Source: CAZBDV01 sp964490765 (GTDB taxonomy: Bacteria > Cloacimonadota > Cloacimonadia > Cloacimonadales > JAJBBL01). From it: a DNA stretch of 64,000 nucleotides. A program made the position numbers and the translations under genes. Location of the stretch: the NCBI GenBank assembly GCA_964490765.1, contig CAZBDV010000006.1, positions 44,423 through 108,422 of the forward strand, given 5' to 3'. Position 1 is the stretch's first letter, and the number at the start of each line of letters is the position of its first letter. Below the pieces are notes generated by a model. That model had not been told where the DNA came from. It worked only from the letters and a program-made list of their open reading frames with translations, and did no database searches. Positions 1-8,992 of this stretch are shown here, one piece after another.

Positions 1-250
1 CGGTAGTCGAGAGATATTCACCACTTTCGCGGTAGGATTCGATCTCACGGTTAATCGACTGCAGAAGCTCGATCCGGTTATCTAATTTATGTCCCAGAGA
101 GATATAGAAGTAGAAAATCACACCATAAAGAACTAAGGCTATCAGGATGAAGGATATTGCCAAAGTCCTGAAAAGCTTGGCTTCCTGTTCTCTCTGTTTT
201 CTCTGTTCACCATATTTGTTAAGATTAATTGTGAAAAAGAACTGTCCCAT
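1..250 (-). CDS. pilN: PilN-like type IV pilus inner-membrane assembly protein (5' end only)
   Basis: Only the first 83 codons are in the window; the gene runs off the left edge. The ATG at 250 follows the PilM stop by 10 bases on the same strand. The visible protein has a short cytoplasmic segment beginning MGQFFFTINLNKYGEQRKQR, one hydrophobic segment at about residues 28-50, then a polar stretch that may start a coiled coil. This is the layout of PilN, which binds PilM through a conserved N-terminal INLLPYR-like segment; INLNKYGE sits where that motif is expected. The identification rests on this layout and on the position directly after pilM. A different pilus membrane protein cannot be excluded because the rest is missing. 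Confidence 0.7.
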   Translation of the reverse strand, partial: MGQFFFTINLNKYGEQRKQREQEAKLFRTLAISFILIALVLYGVIFYFYISLGHKLDNRIELLQSINREIESYRESGEYLSTT

Positions 251-260
251 TATCTCCCCC

Positions 261-1334
261 TTACTCCGGTCTCATTGCCAATCCGATCGCCAGAGCTAAT
301 TGTGGATCTTTCTTGTCTCTCAGCTTCTCGGGCATTTCCAGATTAATAAACGGATTGAATATTTCTGTGGGGATATTTAACTGTTCTGTCAGATATTCCG
401 GAAGCCCTTTTAACTTAGAGCTACCGCCAACAAGAAGCACTTTCCTGAAATCGCTGTTTCCGGCTTCTTTGACATAATATCGGAGAGATCTCTTTACCTC
501 TAACGCAATCTGTTCCTCGGTCGGCTTGTCACTGATCTCGAGGGTCGACAACTCCTGGCTCTTACTGGCAGAAGCACCGTTATCGGTAATCCCATATTCG
601 AATTTATAAGCTTCAGCCTCTTCAAAAGAGAGGTTTCGTTTTTTCATGATATCTTTGGTGATATTAAAACCGCCCCAGGCTAAATCACGCGAGAAGAACT
701 TTGCCTGTGGTCCATAGATGACCATATTGCTACGATGTGCACCTAAATTAACCACCACATAGACCCCTTCTTCAATAAAAGCGTTGAAGATGAAGCTGTT
801 GGCTATTGCGAGCGGCTCTGCATCGACTATTCCTGGAGCAAGGTCGACGGCATTGAGAATTTCATTATGTTTCGCAATTTCATCCTTAGTCGTAGCAACG
901 AGCAGTATGTTCATATTATTCGTTCTCTCCTCAACATTTAACACCTGAAAATCGAGCAGCATATCGCTTCCACTTATCGGCAGATGTTTCTTGGCTTCAA
1001 AGAAGAGAGCCGATTCCAATTCATCCTCCGGTAAAAAGATCGTCTTGATCTGCTTGATACTCACATGATCACCGCCAATAGAGCTAACCAGATGCTTGAC
1101 CTTTCTCGGATTGATTTTAAGTGTTCTTAACATTTCAGCCAGTATCGGTGCATAACGATCCCTTCGCAAATCGGAAGGGATATACTCAACACCGGCTGGT
1201 ACAGTCGGCCGGATCTCATAGTTCAGGAGCTTGAATCCATCGTGTATCTTCTTCAGATGGACAAGCTTGATCGAATGAGTTCCTATGTCTATACCGACTG
1301 ACTCCTTAAACTTGGTTTGTTTCTTCTTTGCCAT
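261..1334 (-). CDS. pilM: Type IV pilus assembly protein PilM (actin-like ATPase)
   Basis: 357 residues, the usual PilM length. Near the N-terminus SVGIDIGTHSIKLVHLK (about 11-27) is the first phosphate-binding loop of the actin/FtsA/MreB fold; VVNLGAHRSNMVIY (about 193-206) is the second, and VLLVGGSSKLKGLPEYL (about 300-316) is the adenosine motif. PilM is a cytoplasmic ATPase-fold protein that docks on the N-terminus of PilN at the inner membrane and links the PilN/PilO ring to the extension and retraction motors. The gene lies between two prepilin-like genes and pilN on one strand, as in other pilus clusters. The ATG start is preceded by AGGGATT. Confidence 0.92.
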   Translation of the reverse strand: MAKKKQTKFKESVGIDIGTHSIKLVHLKKIHDGFKLLNYEIRPTVPAGVEYIPSDLRRDRYAPILAEMLRTLKINPRKVKHLVSSIGGDHVSIKQIKTIFLPEDELESALFFEAKKHLPISGSDMLLDFQVLNVEERTNNMNILLVATTKDEIAKHNEILNAVDLAPGIVDAEPLAIANSFIFNAFIEEGVYVVVNLGAHRSNMVIYGPQAKFFSRDLAWGGFNITKDIMKKRNLSFEEAEAYKFEYGITDNGASASKSQELSTLEISDKPTEEQIALEVKRSLRYYVKEAGNSDFRKVLLVGGSSKLKGLPEYLTEQLNIPTEIFNPFINLEMPEKLRDKKDPQLALAIGLAMRPE

Positions 1335-1442
1335 AATCCCTCTTTATCATCATTAATTATATTTCTCTCTATCTCTCTGCCAGCACTCTTGTATTTTGCA
1401 GTTGCTATACTCTGATGTTCTTCATAGTTACTGGCATACAAT

Positions 1443-2078
1443 CTATCTACCTCGAGTTATTATCGTCGAGTATGAAATCTCCTTTTTCTTCTCGTCTGAG
1501 ATAACCGCTTCTGCTTTCAAGTCCACTCTGATCGCCCTGACATTGTTGGGATCATATACATCTAATGGTGTTATGGTAAATTCTGTCACTGCGAAACGAT
1601 CATCGCCCCTTTTCGGGAAGATCTGTTCCTGATAGTATCGAATCCCATATCGTGCTTCAACAAAAACTGCCTGGTCATACCGTCTCCAGTAATAACGAAC
1701 GAAGTCATAGGCATGACCCATTGCTGACCGATCGGGAATACATCTTATTCCCGAATAAGTTCCCCAGCCGCCCGGCAGTTCTTCTAACCGCAGGCTGTCT
1801 GCATTGGTTGCACCAATGAAAACATAGTCCTGTAACTCTTCAAACGGATATCCATATTTTACCGTCTCTATAAGGTCGTAGGCTTCCTGCTGCAGGTCCG
1901 CAAAATAACTCAATTCGACATATTTACTGTAAAAGGTCATTATTGCCACAGCAGCTAATCCGATAAGAATGGTTGAAACGACAATTCCGGCAAGAACTTC
2001 GGCCAGGGTTAATCCACTGGTATTGTCAAACAGATGACATCGATCTCTGAGCTTCAAATTTCTTATTGCTTTTATCAT
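1443..2078 (-). CDS. Prepilin-like protein with N-terminal methylation motif
   Basis: 211 residues from the ATG at 2078, which overlaps the upstream stop as ATGA; a longer in-frame start at 2135 would lie inside the upstream gene and is less likely. Residues about 20-55 hold a type III signal: SGLTLAEVLAG, with cleavage expected after Gly by the prepilin peptidase PilD, then a hydrophobic helix of about 20 residues with the conserved Glu at mature position 5. The rest is polar and Tyr-rich without a recognised domain. It is probably a minor pilin or type II secretion-like pseudopilin (PilW/PilV/GspJ type) that primes pilus assembly. Which minor pilin it matches cannot be told by eye. Confidence 0.8.
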   Translation of the reverse strand: MIKAIRNLKLRDRCHLFDNTSGLTLAEVLAGIVVSTILIGLAAVAIMTFYSKYVELSYFADLQQEAYDLIETVKYGYPFEELQDYVFIGATNADSLRLEELPGGWGTYSGIRCIPDRSAMGHAYDFVRYYWRRYDQAVFVEARYGIRYYQEQIFPKRGDDRFAVTEFTITPLDVYDPNNVRAIRVDLKAEAVISDEKKKEISYSTIITRGR

Positions 2079-2596
2079 TGAAAGAAGTCCTCTTGAATTA
2101 CCATAACCCGTTGACCAGCTAATGGCTCTTCCCATGTTACCTGTATTACCAGTGTCTCGTATCGTACTCGTCGCCCTTCTATCAATTCCGTATTTTCGCT
2201 AATCTCCATTGTCATTGTTCCTCTCAAAGGTGGACGATTCTGATCCGGATATTCTCTGATCGTTATCTCTCTGGCACCGAAATAGTCGTAATCCCTGTAT
2301 GTTGTTTTATAATAATATTGCCAGTCACACTCTCCAGAGGCAGCCAGAGCTGCAACCCGGTCGTGATAGTTGCGGTTGATTTGAGACTCGGCATAGAGAA
2401 GCCCAAGGTAGATACCAACGACCGCTATCACGATAATCACGAATGAGATCAATATTTCAACGATCGTCATCCCTGACTCGTTGAATAACATTTCCCTTTC
2501 TCTGGTCAGATAACAAGCGGTCTGCTTGTCGCTGTTAACTCTCGCCTGTCGCATCTCCCTTCTATTCACATCAGTCTGTGGATCTTGTCGTTTCAT
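2075..2596 (-). CDS. Prepilin-like protein (minor pilin, PilV/GspI-like)
   Basis: 173 residues from the ATG at 2596, which has AGGGTGA upstream and lies 16 bases after pilT. An internal ATG at 2491, preceded by AAAGGGAA, would give 138 residues starting just before the prepilin signal and is a real alternative, since a 36-residue leader is long for a prepilin. The signal ESGMTIVEILISF followed by a hydrophobic helix fits prepilin peptidase cleavage before Met and shows the conserved Glu at +5. The C-terminal part is short and beta-rich. The stop overlaps the start of the next prepilin gene by four bases, so the pair is probably translationally coupled. Confidence 0.78.
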   Translation of the reverse strand: MKRQDPQTDVNRREMRQARVNSDKQTACYLTREREMLFNESGMTIVEILISFVIIVIAVVGIYLGLLYAESQINRNYHDRVAALAASGECDWQYYYKTTYRDYDYFGAREITIREYPDQNRPPLRGTMTMEISENTELIEGRRVRYETLVIQVTWEEPLAGQRVMVIQEDFFQ

Positions 2597-2612
2597 AGAG
2601 TCACCCTTGATC

Positions 2613-3671
2613 TTAAAACCCTACTCCGGATTTAAACATCTTGGGATTATCTGCAACCTGTTCGGCTACCTCTCTGTCCAGCAGGCCATTCATTACATGG
2701 TTGTAAAGAGACTGGTCAAGAGACTGCATACCTTCTTTCGTTCCTGCCTGGATAACAGAAGGAATCTGGTAGGTCTTCTCTTCCCTGATCAGGTTTCTTA
2801 CTGCTGTGTTGGCGATCATTATTTCCAGTGCAGGGACTCGCCCTTTGCCATCCTTCATAGGAAGAAGCGTCTGGGCAACAACTGCTTCAAGCGATTCTGA
2901 TAACATCGATCTGACCTGTGCCTGCTGCTCCTTGGGGAACATATCAATAACACGGTCGATAGATTTCGTCGCAGAACTGGTATGGAGCGTAGCCAGCACC
3001 AGGTGCCCTGTCTCAGCAGCAGTCAGTGCCAGCGATACAGTCTCCAGGTCTCTCATCTCACCTACGAGTATCACATCCGGGTCTTCACGTAAAGCCGAAC
3101 GCAGAGCTGCTGTAAAGGACCAGGTATCGTGCCCCAGCTCTCGCTGATTAATCAGTGAATTCTTGCTTCTGTGGACGAACTCTATAGGGTCTTCAATCGT
3201 GATAATATGACAATGTTTCTTATCATTAATGACATCGATCATCGATGCCAAGGTTGTCGATTTACCACTACCGGTAGGACCAGTTACCAGAATCAGGCCC
3301 TTATTCTTGAGAGATAGTTTACCGAGTATGTCAGGTAGATGAAGCTCTTCAAATGAGAGTATCTCATTCGGAATGACACGAAAAGCACATGCCAGACCGT
3401 TAATCTGGTGAAATGCGTTAACACGAAATCGGACATCATTACTCAACTTGGTTGAGAAGTCGATCTCCAGATTTTTAAGAAAGAGCTCTCTCTGCACTTC
3501 GTTCATAACACCAAAAATCAGTTTCTCTACCTCATCTGCAGATAGCTTCGGGATGTTCAATTTCTTCATCTGACCATGCACTCGAACCATTGGTACAGAT
3601 CCCGAACTGATATGAAGGTCTGATGCTCCTGCATCCGATGTAAACTTTAATAATTCCTGTATAGTCAACAA
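2613..3671 (-). CDS. pilT: Twitching motility / pilus retraction ATPase PilT
   Basis: 352 residues, the normal PilT length. The N-terminal PAS-like domain begins LLKFTSDAGASDLHISS. The RecA-like core shows Walker A GPTGSGKST (about 130-138), the Asp box ITIEDPIEFVH, the Walker B region DPDVILVGEMRD and the His box TGHLVLATLHTSSA. Near the C-terminus NTAVRNLIREEK matches the AIRNLIRE motif needed for PilT retraction, which separates it from the PilB extension motor. PilT is a cytoplasmic hexamer that depolymerises pili. Translation appears to start at a TTG (3671) five bases after GGAGG. The extension ATPase PilB and the platform protein PilC are not in the window. Confidence 0.93.
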   Translation of the reverse strand: MLTIQELLKFTSDAGASDLHISSGSVPMVRVHGQMKKLNIPKLSADEVEKLIFGVMNEVQRELFLKNLEIDFSTKLSNDVRFRVNAFHQINGLACAFRVIPNEILSFEELHLPDILGKLSLKNKGLILVTGPTGSGKSTTLASMIDVINDKKHCHIITIEDPIEFVHRSKNSLINQRELGHDTWSFTAALRSALREDPDVILVGEMRDLETVSLALTAAETGHLVLATLHTSSATKSIDRVIDMFPKEQQAQVRSMLSESLEAVVAQTLLPMKDGKGRVPALEIMIANTAVRNLIREEKTYQIPSVIQAGTKEGMQSLDQSLYNHVMNGLLDREVAEQVADNPKMFKSGVGF

Positions 3672-3946
3672 TACCTCCGAATTGACATTAGTTGTTACTT
3701 TTGTTTACAGTTGATCTCTACATTGCCGAGCTGATGAATCTCGCTAACCCTGGACTCCTTTTCTTGAGCTTAATCCTCTCCTCTGTAACTTCCTGTCACT
3801 TTGTCAGGTTGTCAGACAGAAAAGAGGATATGACGGCTATTAATTAGAAACTTATTAACTGTAAACCGGGTAAAAGCTCCTCCGTGATCTTTTCTCGATT
3901 CTAAATAGATCTGAATAACGGATCTGCTTTTGCCTGTTAATGAGAT

Positions 3947-4375
3947 TTAGAATTCTTCCAGATCTTCATCTGTATAGACATCGATGCCGTATCCTGAGAA
4001 TTGAGCATCCTCTTCATCGTATACAACCTGATGACCTTCGCCACCCGGAAATTCCGCTGTTGAAGTCGCTATGTACTGAGAAGGTGGGTTACCTACTACT
4101 TCAAATGTCCAGTTACGAAGAGTTGCTCTTCCTAATCTGGCATCTCTTGCTGCATCTTCAACTGTATAGTTGTCTGTTGTCCCGTAGGTCTGCCGCTGTA
4201 CACGATAAGCAGTTCTGATTGCACTTATAGCTGACTGTGCTTCCGTAGCTCTTGCTTTCTCCACATAGCGGAGATAGACTGGAACAGCAATAGCAGCCAG
4301 AATGGCTACGATTATAACAACTACCAGAATTTCTACCAGGGTAAATCCCTTTTCGTTTCTAAAGAACTTTAACAT
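3947..4375 (-). CDS. Type IV major-pilin-like protein
   Basis: 142 residues. The N-terminus is a textbook class III signal: NEKGFTLVEILVVVIIVAIL, with a short basic leader, cleavage after Gly, Phe as the first mature residue and Glu5. A long hydrophobic alpha-helix follows, and then a globular part of about 100 residues with the AQSAISAIRTAYR helix typical of GspG/PilE-type pilins. There is no C-terminal disulfide pair. It is the first gene of the pilus cluster; a 275-base spacer separates it from pilT, and a sigma-54 type promoter lies about 66 bases upstream. That makes it the best candidate for the main fibre subunit. A GspG-like pseudopilin is the alternative. RBS: GGAGGAAG. Confidence 0.85.
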   Translation of the reverse strand: MLKFFRNEKGFTLVEILVVVIIVAILAAIAVPVYLRYVEKARATEAQSAISAIRTAYRVQRQTYGTTDNYTVEDAARDARLGRATLRNWTFEVVGNPPSQYIATSTAEFPGGEGHQVVYDEEDAQFSGYGIDVYTDEDLEEF

Positions 4376-4831
4376 TCTTCCTCCTACATTTGAGTTTGTT
4401 TCTTTTATTTTATGACGCCTTTGGCTTCATATTTTTCTAATGCAAATTCTGTTCCAAAAATCCTTCTTATTTCTCTCCGGACCTTTTATATCAGCAGGCA
4501 AATCTTTAAACGCAATTCTTTTCTTGATATTAAGGTCTTTATCTCTCACCTGCTGTTTTTGTGTCAAGCAATAAATGACTGCATCCATTTAACCCCTATT
4601 CTTCGGCAAAAGTTCAAACTTTCAGGGTAGAATCTCTTTTGCTAAGTATCTGTAACCGGAGTCATAAACAACAGATCGATTCGTATAACTCGCTGGTTTG
4701 AAGTCACCCCCTCTCAGTTCGCCTAACCTTACAGATGAACATTGTTTTTCCTTGACTGAGTGACGATACTAAAAGATGTGTAATTAGTTGAGGTATATAC
4801 AGCTAAAAATTTAAGCAAGGAGAAAGAGGTA
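4376..4831. other. Divergent intergenic region between pilin and parvulin genes
   Basis: The 456 bases between two divergent genes hold the pilin sigma-54 promoter (4441-4457) and, on the plus strand, the promoter region of the parvulin gene, where only weak -35/-10 candidates are visible (a TTGACT near 4752 has no well-placed -10). Short open frames here have no ribosome-binding site or recognisable motif. I see no RNA gene or long inverted repeat. Confidence 0.5.
4441..4457 (-). promoter_or_regulatory. Predicted sigma-54 (RpoN) promoter of the pilin operon
   Basis: On the minus strand the bases read TTGGAACAGAATTTGCA. GG and GC are exactly ten bases apart, as in the -24/-12 consensus TGGCAC-N5-TTGCA, and only two of the conserved positions differ. 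The site would start transcription about 55 bases before the pilin ATG. Pilin genes in several phyla, including Pseudomonas and Geobacter, are RpoN-dependent, so position and function agree. No activator binding site was identified. Confidence 0.6.
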
Positions 4832-6838
4832 ATGATGAAAACCAATACAGAGTTCAAAATAGTAGCAGCAATGATCATAATTTCTCTATTTAATGTTATG
4901 ATTCCACTGTTCGCCGAAGTGGCAGAGAGAGAAGAGGTAATACTCGCCGAGTTTGATGGTGGAGTAATCACCCGTGCAGATTTTGATGAAGAGTATGAGA
5001 GAATACCAATGATGTACCGGTCAAGGTTCTCTACTCTGGCCGGGCAGCAGGAACTGTTAAGTTCAATGGTAATTTCAGAGCTTTTTTACCGGAAAGCAAT
5101 AGAGCTGGGGGTAGATCAGCGAGAAGAAGTAATAGATAGGATAGACCAGACTTTAACTGGTCATTATGCAACAGAGTTCCGTCAACGGGGAATCGTTGAA
5201 GAGATTGCCATATCTCCAGAAGAGATAAAAGAATATTATCAGATGCATGAGAATCGTTTTACGGAGAGTTCCAATACGGTTATCAGATACATTATGACTG
5301 AGGATGAGGAGGATGCTCAAGCTGCATTTAAGGCGCTCCAGGCCGGAACTGATTTTCTCGACGTAATGAATCAATACTCGATTAACAGCTTCTCCAAGAG
5401 GCATCAGGGTGTGATTCGTAATATTCGTTCCAACGGTTATATTGCCGGAGTAGGTATGGACAACGAACTCGATGAGGCTATCTCCGCAGCTCCACTCAAT
5501 ACCTGGATTGGTCCCTTAGTTACCGAGAGTGGAATTCATCTCTTTCAGGTTACGGAAAGGGTACCGAGTAGGGTCAAACCGATTGATGAGGTAGAAGAGG
5601 AGATAATTTCTCGTATCAGGCCTGCCAGAGAACTGGAAAAAACCGAAGAGGTTTATCAGTCATTAAAGGAGAAATACAACATTGAGATCGATCAGGATGC
5701 ACTGGAGCGGGTTAATCCTTTTGAAAGACCGGACGAAGAATTTGCTACTATGACTGTGGTTACTGCAAATGAGCCGGAGTTAGAATTCTCTGTCACTGAT
5801 ATTCTTTCCAGTATCCAGAATGTTTCACCGCAGGAGAGAGCACAGCTTAACAACCCCGAGCACAAGCTGGAGATGGTAAACGATATGGTCAAGAATCGGC
5901 TCTTCGCCCATGAAGCAAAAATTAGAGGATACATTGACGATGTAATGCAAAAACCAGAGGTACAACTGATCAGGCGTAATATTATCCTCACTGAGCTATT
6001 CAATGAACTTGTCGTATCCCAGGCAGTTCCAACAGAAGAGGATATTGAATCCTATTATACTGAAAACATAGAAAGTTATACGACCCCGGAGAACAGATCG
6101 ATTCAGATCTTCCTTTTCGATTCCAGCCGGGCAGCAAAAAGGGCTAGAACCCGGGTTGTCAGAGCTATAGACGATGAGGATGAAGATGCAATTCGTGAGA
6201 CTATTGAAGGTTCTCTCTACAGCAATAACAATGGGAGAATTCTGAATATTAAACGCGATCAGGAGTTACCGCAGCTTGGGAAAGATGAGAACGTTCACAA
6301 GGTCATCTGGTCTTCTGAACTCGATGAATTGAGTCCTGTTGAGCGTAGTGATGACGGAAAGCATTTCTTTTTGCGAGTCATAGAAGATAATCCAGAACAC
6401 GTTATTCCACTGGCAGAAGCTGAAGAGAGGATCACCTTCATGTTGTCGAGGGAACTGGGAGAGAGACGCTGGAACGAGCTACAGGAGGATTTAAAAGAGG
6501 AGTATAACCTCGAAATTTATCCCGACAGGCTGGCTACTATGTTTACTGCTCGTGAGCTGTTCAATAAGGCTGAGGAAGCAATGCAGAGAAATCGTTATGC
6601 CGAAGCTGTAGATTATTATGATCAGATCATAGAATATCATAAAAATAACGATGATGATTATAAGGCCCTTTTTATGAAAGCTTTCGTACTGGCAGAAGAG
6701 ATGAACCGAGAAGAAGATGCGATTGCTATATTCAAACATATCCTCAAAGATTATCCAACTGCTGATTTGCATGAATCAGCAGAATATATGATTAAAACCC
6801 TTGAAGGAGAACACGACACATTCGGTGATCTCGATTGA
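4832..6838 (+). CDS. Exported SurA/PpiC-type peptidyl-prolyl isomerase with two parvulin-like regions and C-terminal TPRs
   Basis: 668 residues with RBS AAGGAG. The N-terminus has a signal peptide or membrane anchor (hydrophobic at about 10-29). A SurA-N-like helical region follows (ITRADFDEEYERIP onward). A parvulin domain then spans about 130-260, with SPEEIKEYYQMHENRF leading in and the core GIHLFQVTERVPSRVKPIDE. A second, more divergent unit spans about 400-540 (PTEEDIESYYTENIESYTTP; FFLRVIEDNPEHVIPLAEAE). The last 100 residues form two TPR-like helix pairs (EEAMQRNRYAEAVDYYDQII). It probably acts as a periplasmic chaperone or foldase for outer-membrane or secreted proteins. The TPR tail is not part of classical SurA and suggests a partner. 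Confidence 0.8.
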   Translation: MMKTNTEFKIVAAMIIISLFNVMIPLFAEVAEREEVILAEFDGGVITRADFDEEYERIPMMYRSRFSTLAGQQELLSSMVISELFYRKAIELGVDQREEVIDRIDQTLTGHYATEFRQRGIVEEIAISPEEIKEYYQMHENRFTESSNTVIRYIMTEDEEDAQAAFKALQAGTDFLDVMNQYSINSFSKRHQGVIRNIRSNGYIAGVGMDNELDEAISAAPLNTWIGPLVTESGIHLFQVTERVPSRVKPIDEVEEEIISRIRPARELEKTEEVYQSLKEKYNIEIDQDALERVNPFERPDEEFATMTVVTANEPELEFSVTDILSSIQNVSPQERAQLNNPEHKLEMVNDMVKNRLFAHEAKIRGYIDDVMQKPEVQLIRRNIILTELFNELVVSQAVPTEEDIESYYTENIESYTTPENRSIQIFLFDSSRAAKRARTRVVRAIDDEDEDAIRETIEGSLYSNNNGRILNIKRDQELPQLGKDENVHKVIWSSELDELSPVERSDDGKHFFLRVIEDNPEHVIPLAEAEERITFMLSRELGERRWNELQEDLKEEYNLEIYPDRLATMFTARELFNKAEEAMQRNRYAEAVDYYDQIIEYHKNNDDDYKALFMKAFVLAEEMNREEDAIAIFKHILKDYPTADLHESAEYMIKTLEGEHDTFGDLD

Positions 6839-6879
6839 GATAGTGTTAACCCTCTATTCAGCTTAAAAAAGGAGTTGAT

Positions 6880-7854
6880 ATGTTTTTTGAAGGCAGAAAA
6901 TTGAAAGAAGTCTTTTCCAGAGCAAAACGGGAAAGATTTGGTATTATCGCTTCCAATGTAGTATTTGATTCAACAGTCCGTGGTGTGTTAACCGGTTATT
7001 CCGCACAGAAATCAGACGGCCTTCTACAGATGAGTTCGGGAGCTTGTAAATATGCTGCTGGTTCCAGCAAAGATATTAAAGTCGGGGCTGAACTTATCTC
7101 TAATATTGTCAAGACCCTGGCCAGCCAATTTAATAATTCAGGAGTCGGTCTCCATATCGATCATGCTACCCCTGATTATTTTGATTTTATAAAGTTCTGT
7201 GTTGAGAACCAGCTTGTCTCCTCTGTTATGATCGATGCTTCAAAAGAGGAGTTCGAGGAAAACGTCAGAATTACCCGAGAAGTAGTGGAACTGGCCCATC
7301 GTCACAATGTTCTTGTAGAAGGAGAGATCGGTTATATCAAAGGAACTGAAGACGAGATTGTTTCTGAAACCGAGCTCTATACCGAGCCAGATGAAGCACT
7401 GGAATTTGTCAAAAAAACTGGAGTTGATCTCTTTGCAGCTTCTGTCGGAACGAATCACGGGGTTACCAAAGGACATAAAGTTACTCTCAAACTCGATCTG
7501 ATAAAAGATATAGATGACCTGCTGATCGCTAATAATGTCGAAACCGGTATCGTTCTACACGGAGCTTCTGGCTTGACTGCCGAGCAACAACAAAAAGCAG
7601 TCAAAAACGGTGTCGTAAAGATCAATAAGGATACAGACTATCAGATGGTAATGGCCAAAGCGGTGCAAAAATACTGGGAAAGAGAGAAAGACGCTGTAGT
7701 TTCCCCTTCTGGAATCGATGAGGATGACTACACTCCTGACAAGAAACGATTCGACCCCAGAAAGTGGATGGTAGAGGCTGAAAAAGCCGTTCAGAATGAA
7801 GTAGAATCCCTTGTTCAGATTGTTAAAAGCAGCAATCGGTCTATTCTGCTCTGA
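6880..7854 (+). CDS. fba: Class II fructose-1,6-bisphosphate aldolase
   Basis: 324 residues. It cleaves fructose 1,6-bisphosphate to dihydroxyacetone phosphate and glyceraldehyde 3-phosphate, or condenses them, using Zn. Class II signatures are visible: HIDHATP at about 93-99 (Asp base and His metal ligand), VEGEIGYIKG at about 145 (metal-associated Glu), VGTNHGVTKG at about 187 (His ligand, phosphate binding) and LHGASGL at about 227 (His ligand plus phosphate loop). It lies 40 bases after the parvulin gene with a good RBS (AAGGAG) and 63 bases before gapA, so two consecutive glycolytic steps are paired. A tagatose-bisphosphate or related class II aldolase is a less likely alternative given the gapA neighbour. 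Confidence 0.9.
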   Translation: MFFEGRKLKEVFSRAKRERFGIIASNVVFDSTVRGVLTGYSAQKSDGLLQMSSGACKYAAGSSKDIKVGAELISNIVKTLASQFNNSGVGLHIDHATPDYFDFIKFCVENQLVSSVMIDASKEEFEENVRITREVVELAHRHNVLVEGEIGYIKGTEDEIVSETELYTEPDEALEFVKKTGVDLFAASVGTNHGVTKGHKVTLKLDLIKDIDDLLIANNVETGIVLHGASGLTAEQQQKAVKNGVVKINKDTDYQMVMAKAVQKYWEREKDAVVSPSGIDEDDYTPDKKRFDPRKWMVEAEKAVQNEVESLVQIVKSSNRSILL

Positions 7855-7892
7855 CAGCAGACTCGTCTCAGTTATTAGTCAAAACAATAAAG

Positions 7893-7898
7893 TATAAT
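7893..7898 (+). promoter_or_regulatory. Possible -10 box for gapA
   Basis: A perfect TATAAT lies 20 bases before gapA and 39 bases after fba. No convincing -35 hexamer is found 16-18 bases upstream, so this is a weak internal promoter call that would let gapA be expressed apart from fba. Confidence 0.3.
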
Positions 7899-7917
7899 TA
7901 CTCACTAGGAGGAGATA

Positions 7918-8919
7918 ATGAATAATGTAGCAATTAATGGTTTTGGTCGCATTGGCAGATTGGTATTCAGAGCCCTGCTCGACGACAAAGAGGTCAATCT
8001 GGTAGCTATCAACGACTTAACAGACAACAAGACCCTGGCCCACCTTTTAAAATATGACTCTGTTCACGGAACATTGAAACAGTCTGTATCACATACCGAT
8101 GATAGCCTGATTATCGATGATAAGAAGATTAAGGTATTTTCAGAAAAGGATCCAGCTTCATTACCCTGGAAAGAGTTGAAAGTTGACTATGTAATAGAAG
8201 CGACCGGTGTATTCCGCTCGAGAGACAAGGCAGCCAAGCATCTGGCAGCAGGAGCTCGTAAGGTTCTAATTACCGCACCTGCCAAAGATGAGATTGATGC
8301 CACGATTGTAATTGGAGTAAACGAAAAAGAACTGAAGAAAGAGGATGCTATCGTTTCGAATGCATCCTGTACCACAAACTGTCTCGCTCCGATAGCCAGG
8401 GTACTCCATGACAATTTCGGTATAATTTATGGTTTGATGAGCACTGTTCACTCCTATACAAACGACCAGAGCATACTCGATTTTCCGCATACAGATCTTC
8501 GCAGAGCGAGGGCAGCCGGGATAAACCTTATTCCGACCAGTACAGGTGCAGCAAAGGCTACCGGGTTAGTCATACCCGATCTTAAAGGGCGTTTCGATGG
8601 GCTTGCTATCAGAACACCAACTCCGGATGGCTCTCTGGTAGATCTTTCTGTTATTCTCGATAGGGAAGTCTCCGCAGCAGATATAAACTCCGTAATGAAG
8701 CAGGCTGCTGAGACAACAATGAAGGGTATAATAGAGTATTCAGAGACCCCACTGGTTTTAACAGACATAGTTGGTAACCCCCATTCGGCAATTTTTGATG
8801 CACCACTGACTATGGTAAGTGGCAAACTGGCAAAAGTAATAGCCTGGTATGACAATGAGTGGGGTTATTCCGTAAGAGTAGCCGATCTTCTGAAAATGAT
8901 GATCAAGCTCGATCAGTAG
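7918..8919 (+). CDS. gapA: Glyceraldehyde-3-phosphate dehydrogenase, type I
   Basis: 333 residues, standard length. NAD-binding Rossmann motif INGFGRIGRL lies at 6-15. The catalytic site NASCTTNCLAP has the nucleophile Cys at about 150, with the partner His in STVHSYTNDQ at about 177. WYDNEWGYSVRVADL closes the protein in the usual way. It oxidises glyceraldehyde 3-phosphate to 1,3-bisphosphoglycerate with reduction of NAD. Asp rather than a smaller residue after the second dinucleotide strand (AINDLTD) suggests NAD preference. RBS AGGAGGAG is strong. It follows fba and precedes the glucan operon, and is closed by a strong hairpin at 8957-8992. Confidence 0.96.
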   Translation: MNNVAINGFGRIGRLVFRALLDDKEVNLVAINDLTDNKTLAHLLKYDSVHGTLKQSVSHTDDSLIIDDKKIKVFSEKDPASLPWKELKVDYVIEATGVFRSRDKAAKHLAAGARKVLITAPAKDEIDATIVIGVNEKELKKEDAIVSNASCTTNCLAPIARVLHDNFGIIYGLMSTVHSYTNDQSILDFPHTDLRRARAAGINLIPTSTGAAKATGLVIPDLKGRFDGLAIRTPTPDGSLVDLSVILDREVSAADINSVMKQAAETTMKGIIEYSETPLVLTDIVGNPHSAIFDAPLTMVSGKLAKVIAWYDNEWGYSVRVADLLKMMIKLDQ

Positions 8920-8956
8920 GAATAAGCAATAACAAAGAGTTTATTATTTTCTAACC

Positions 8957-8992
8957 CTATCGGCCCGGTCTCATAGAGATCGGGCCTGATAG
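8957..8992 (+). terminator. Strong hairpin after gapA (terminator candidate)
   Basis: GGCCCGGTCTC (8962-8972) pairs with GAGATCGGGCC (8976-8986), 11 pairs with one G-T wobble and a three-base loop. CTATC/GATAG extends the stem past one bulged T. No T-run follows, so it may end transcription poorly on its own or protect the 3' end of the gapA message. Confidence 0.55.

Noticed and set aside
4752..4785. TTGACT as -35 of the parvulin gene promoter
   Set aside because: No -10 hexamer at 16-18 bases; the nearest AT-rich hexamers are at the wrong spacing.
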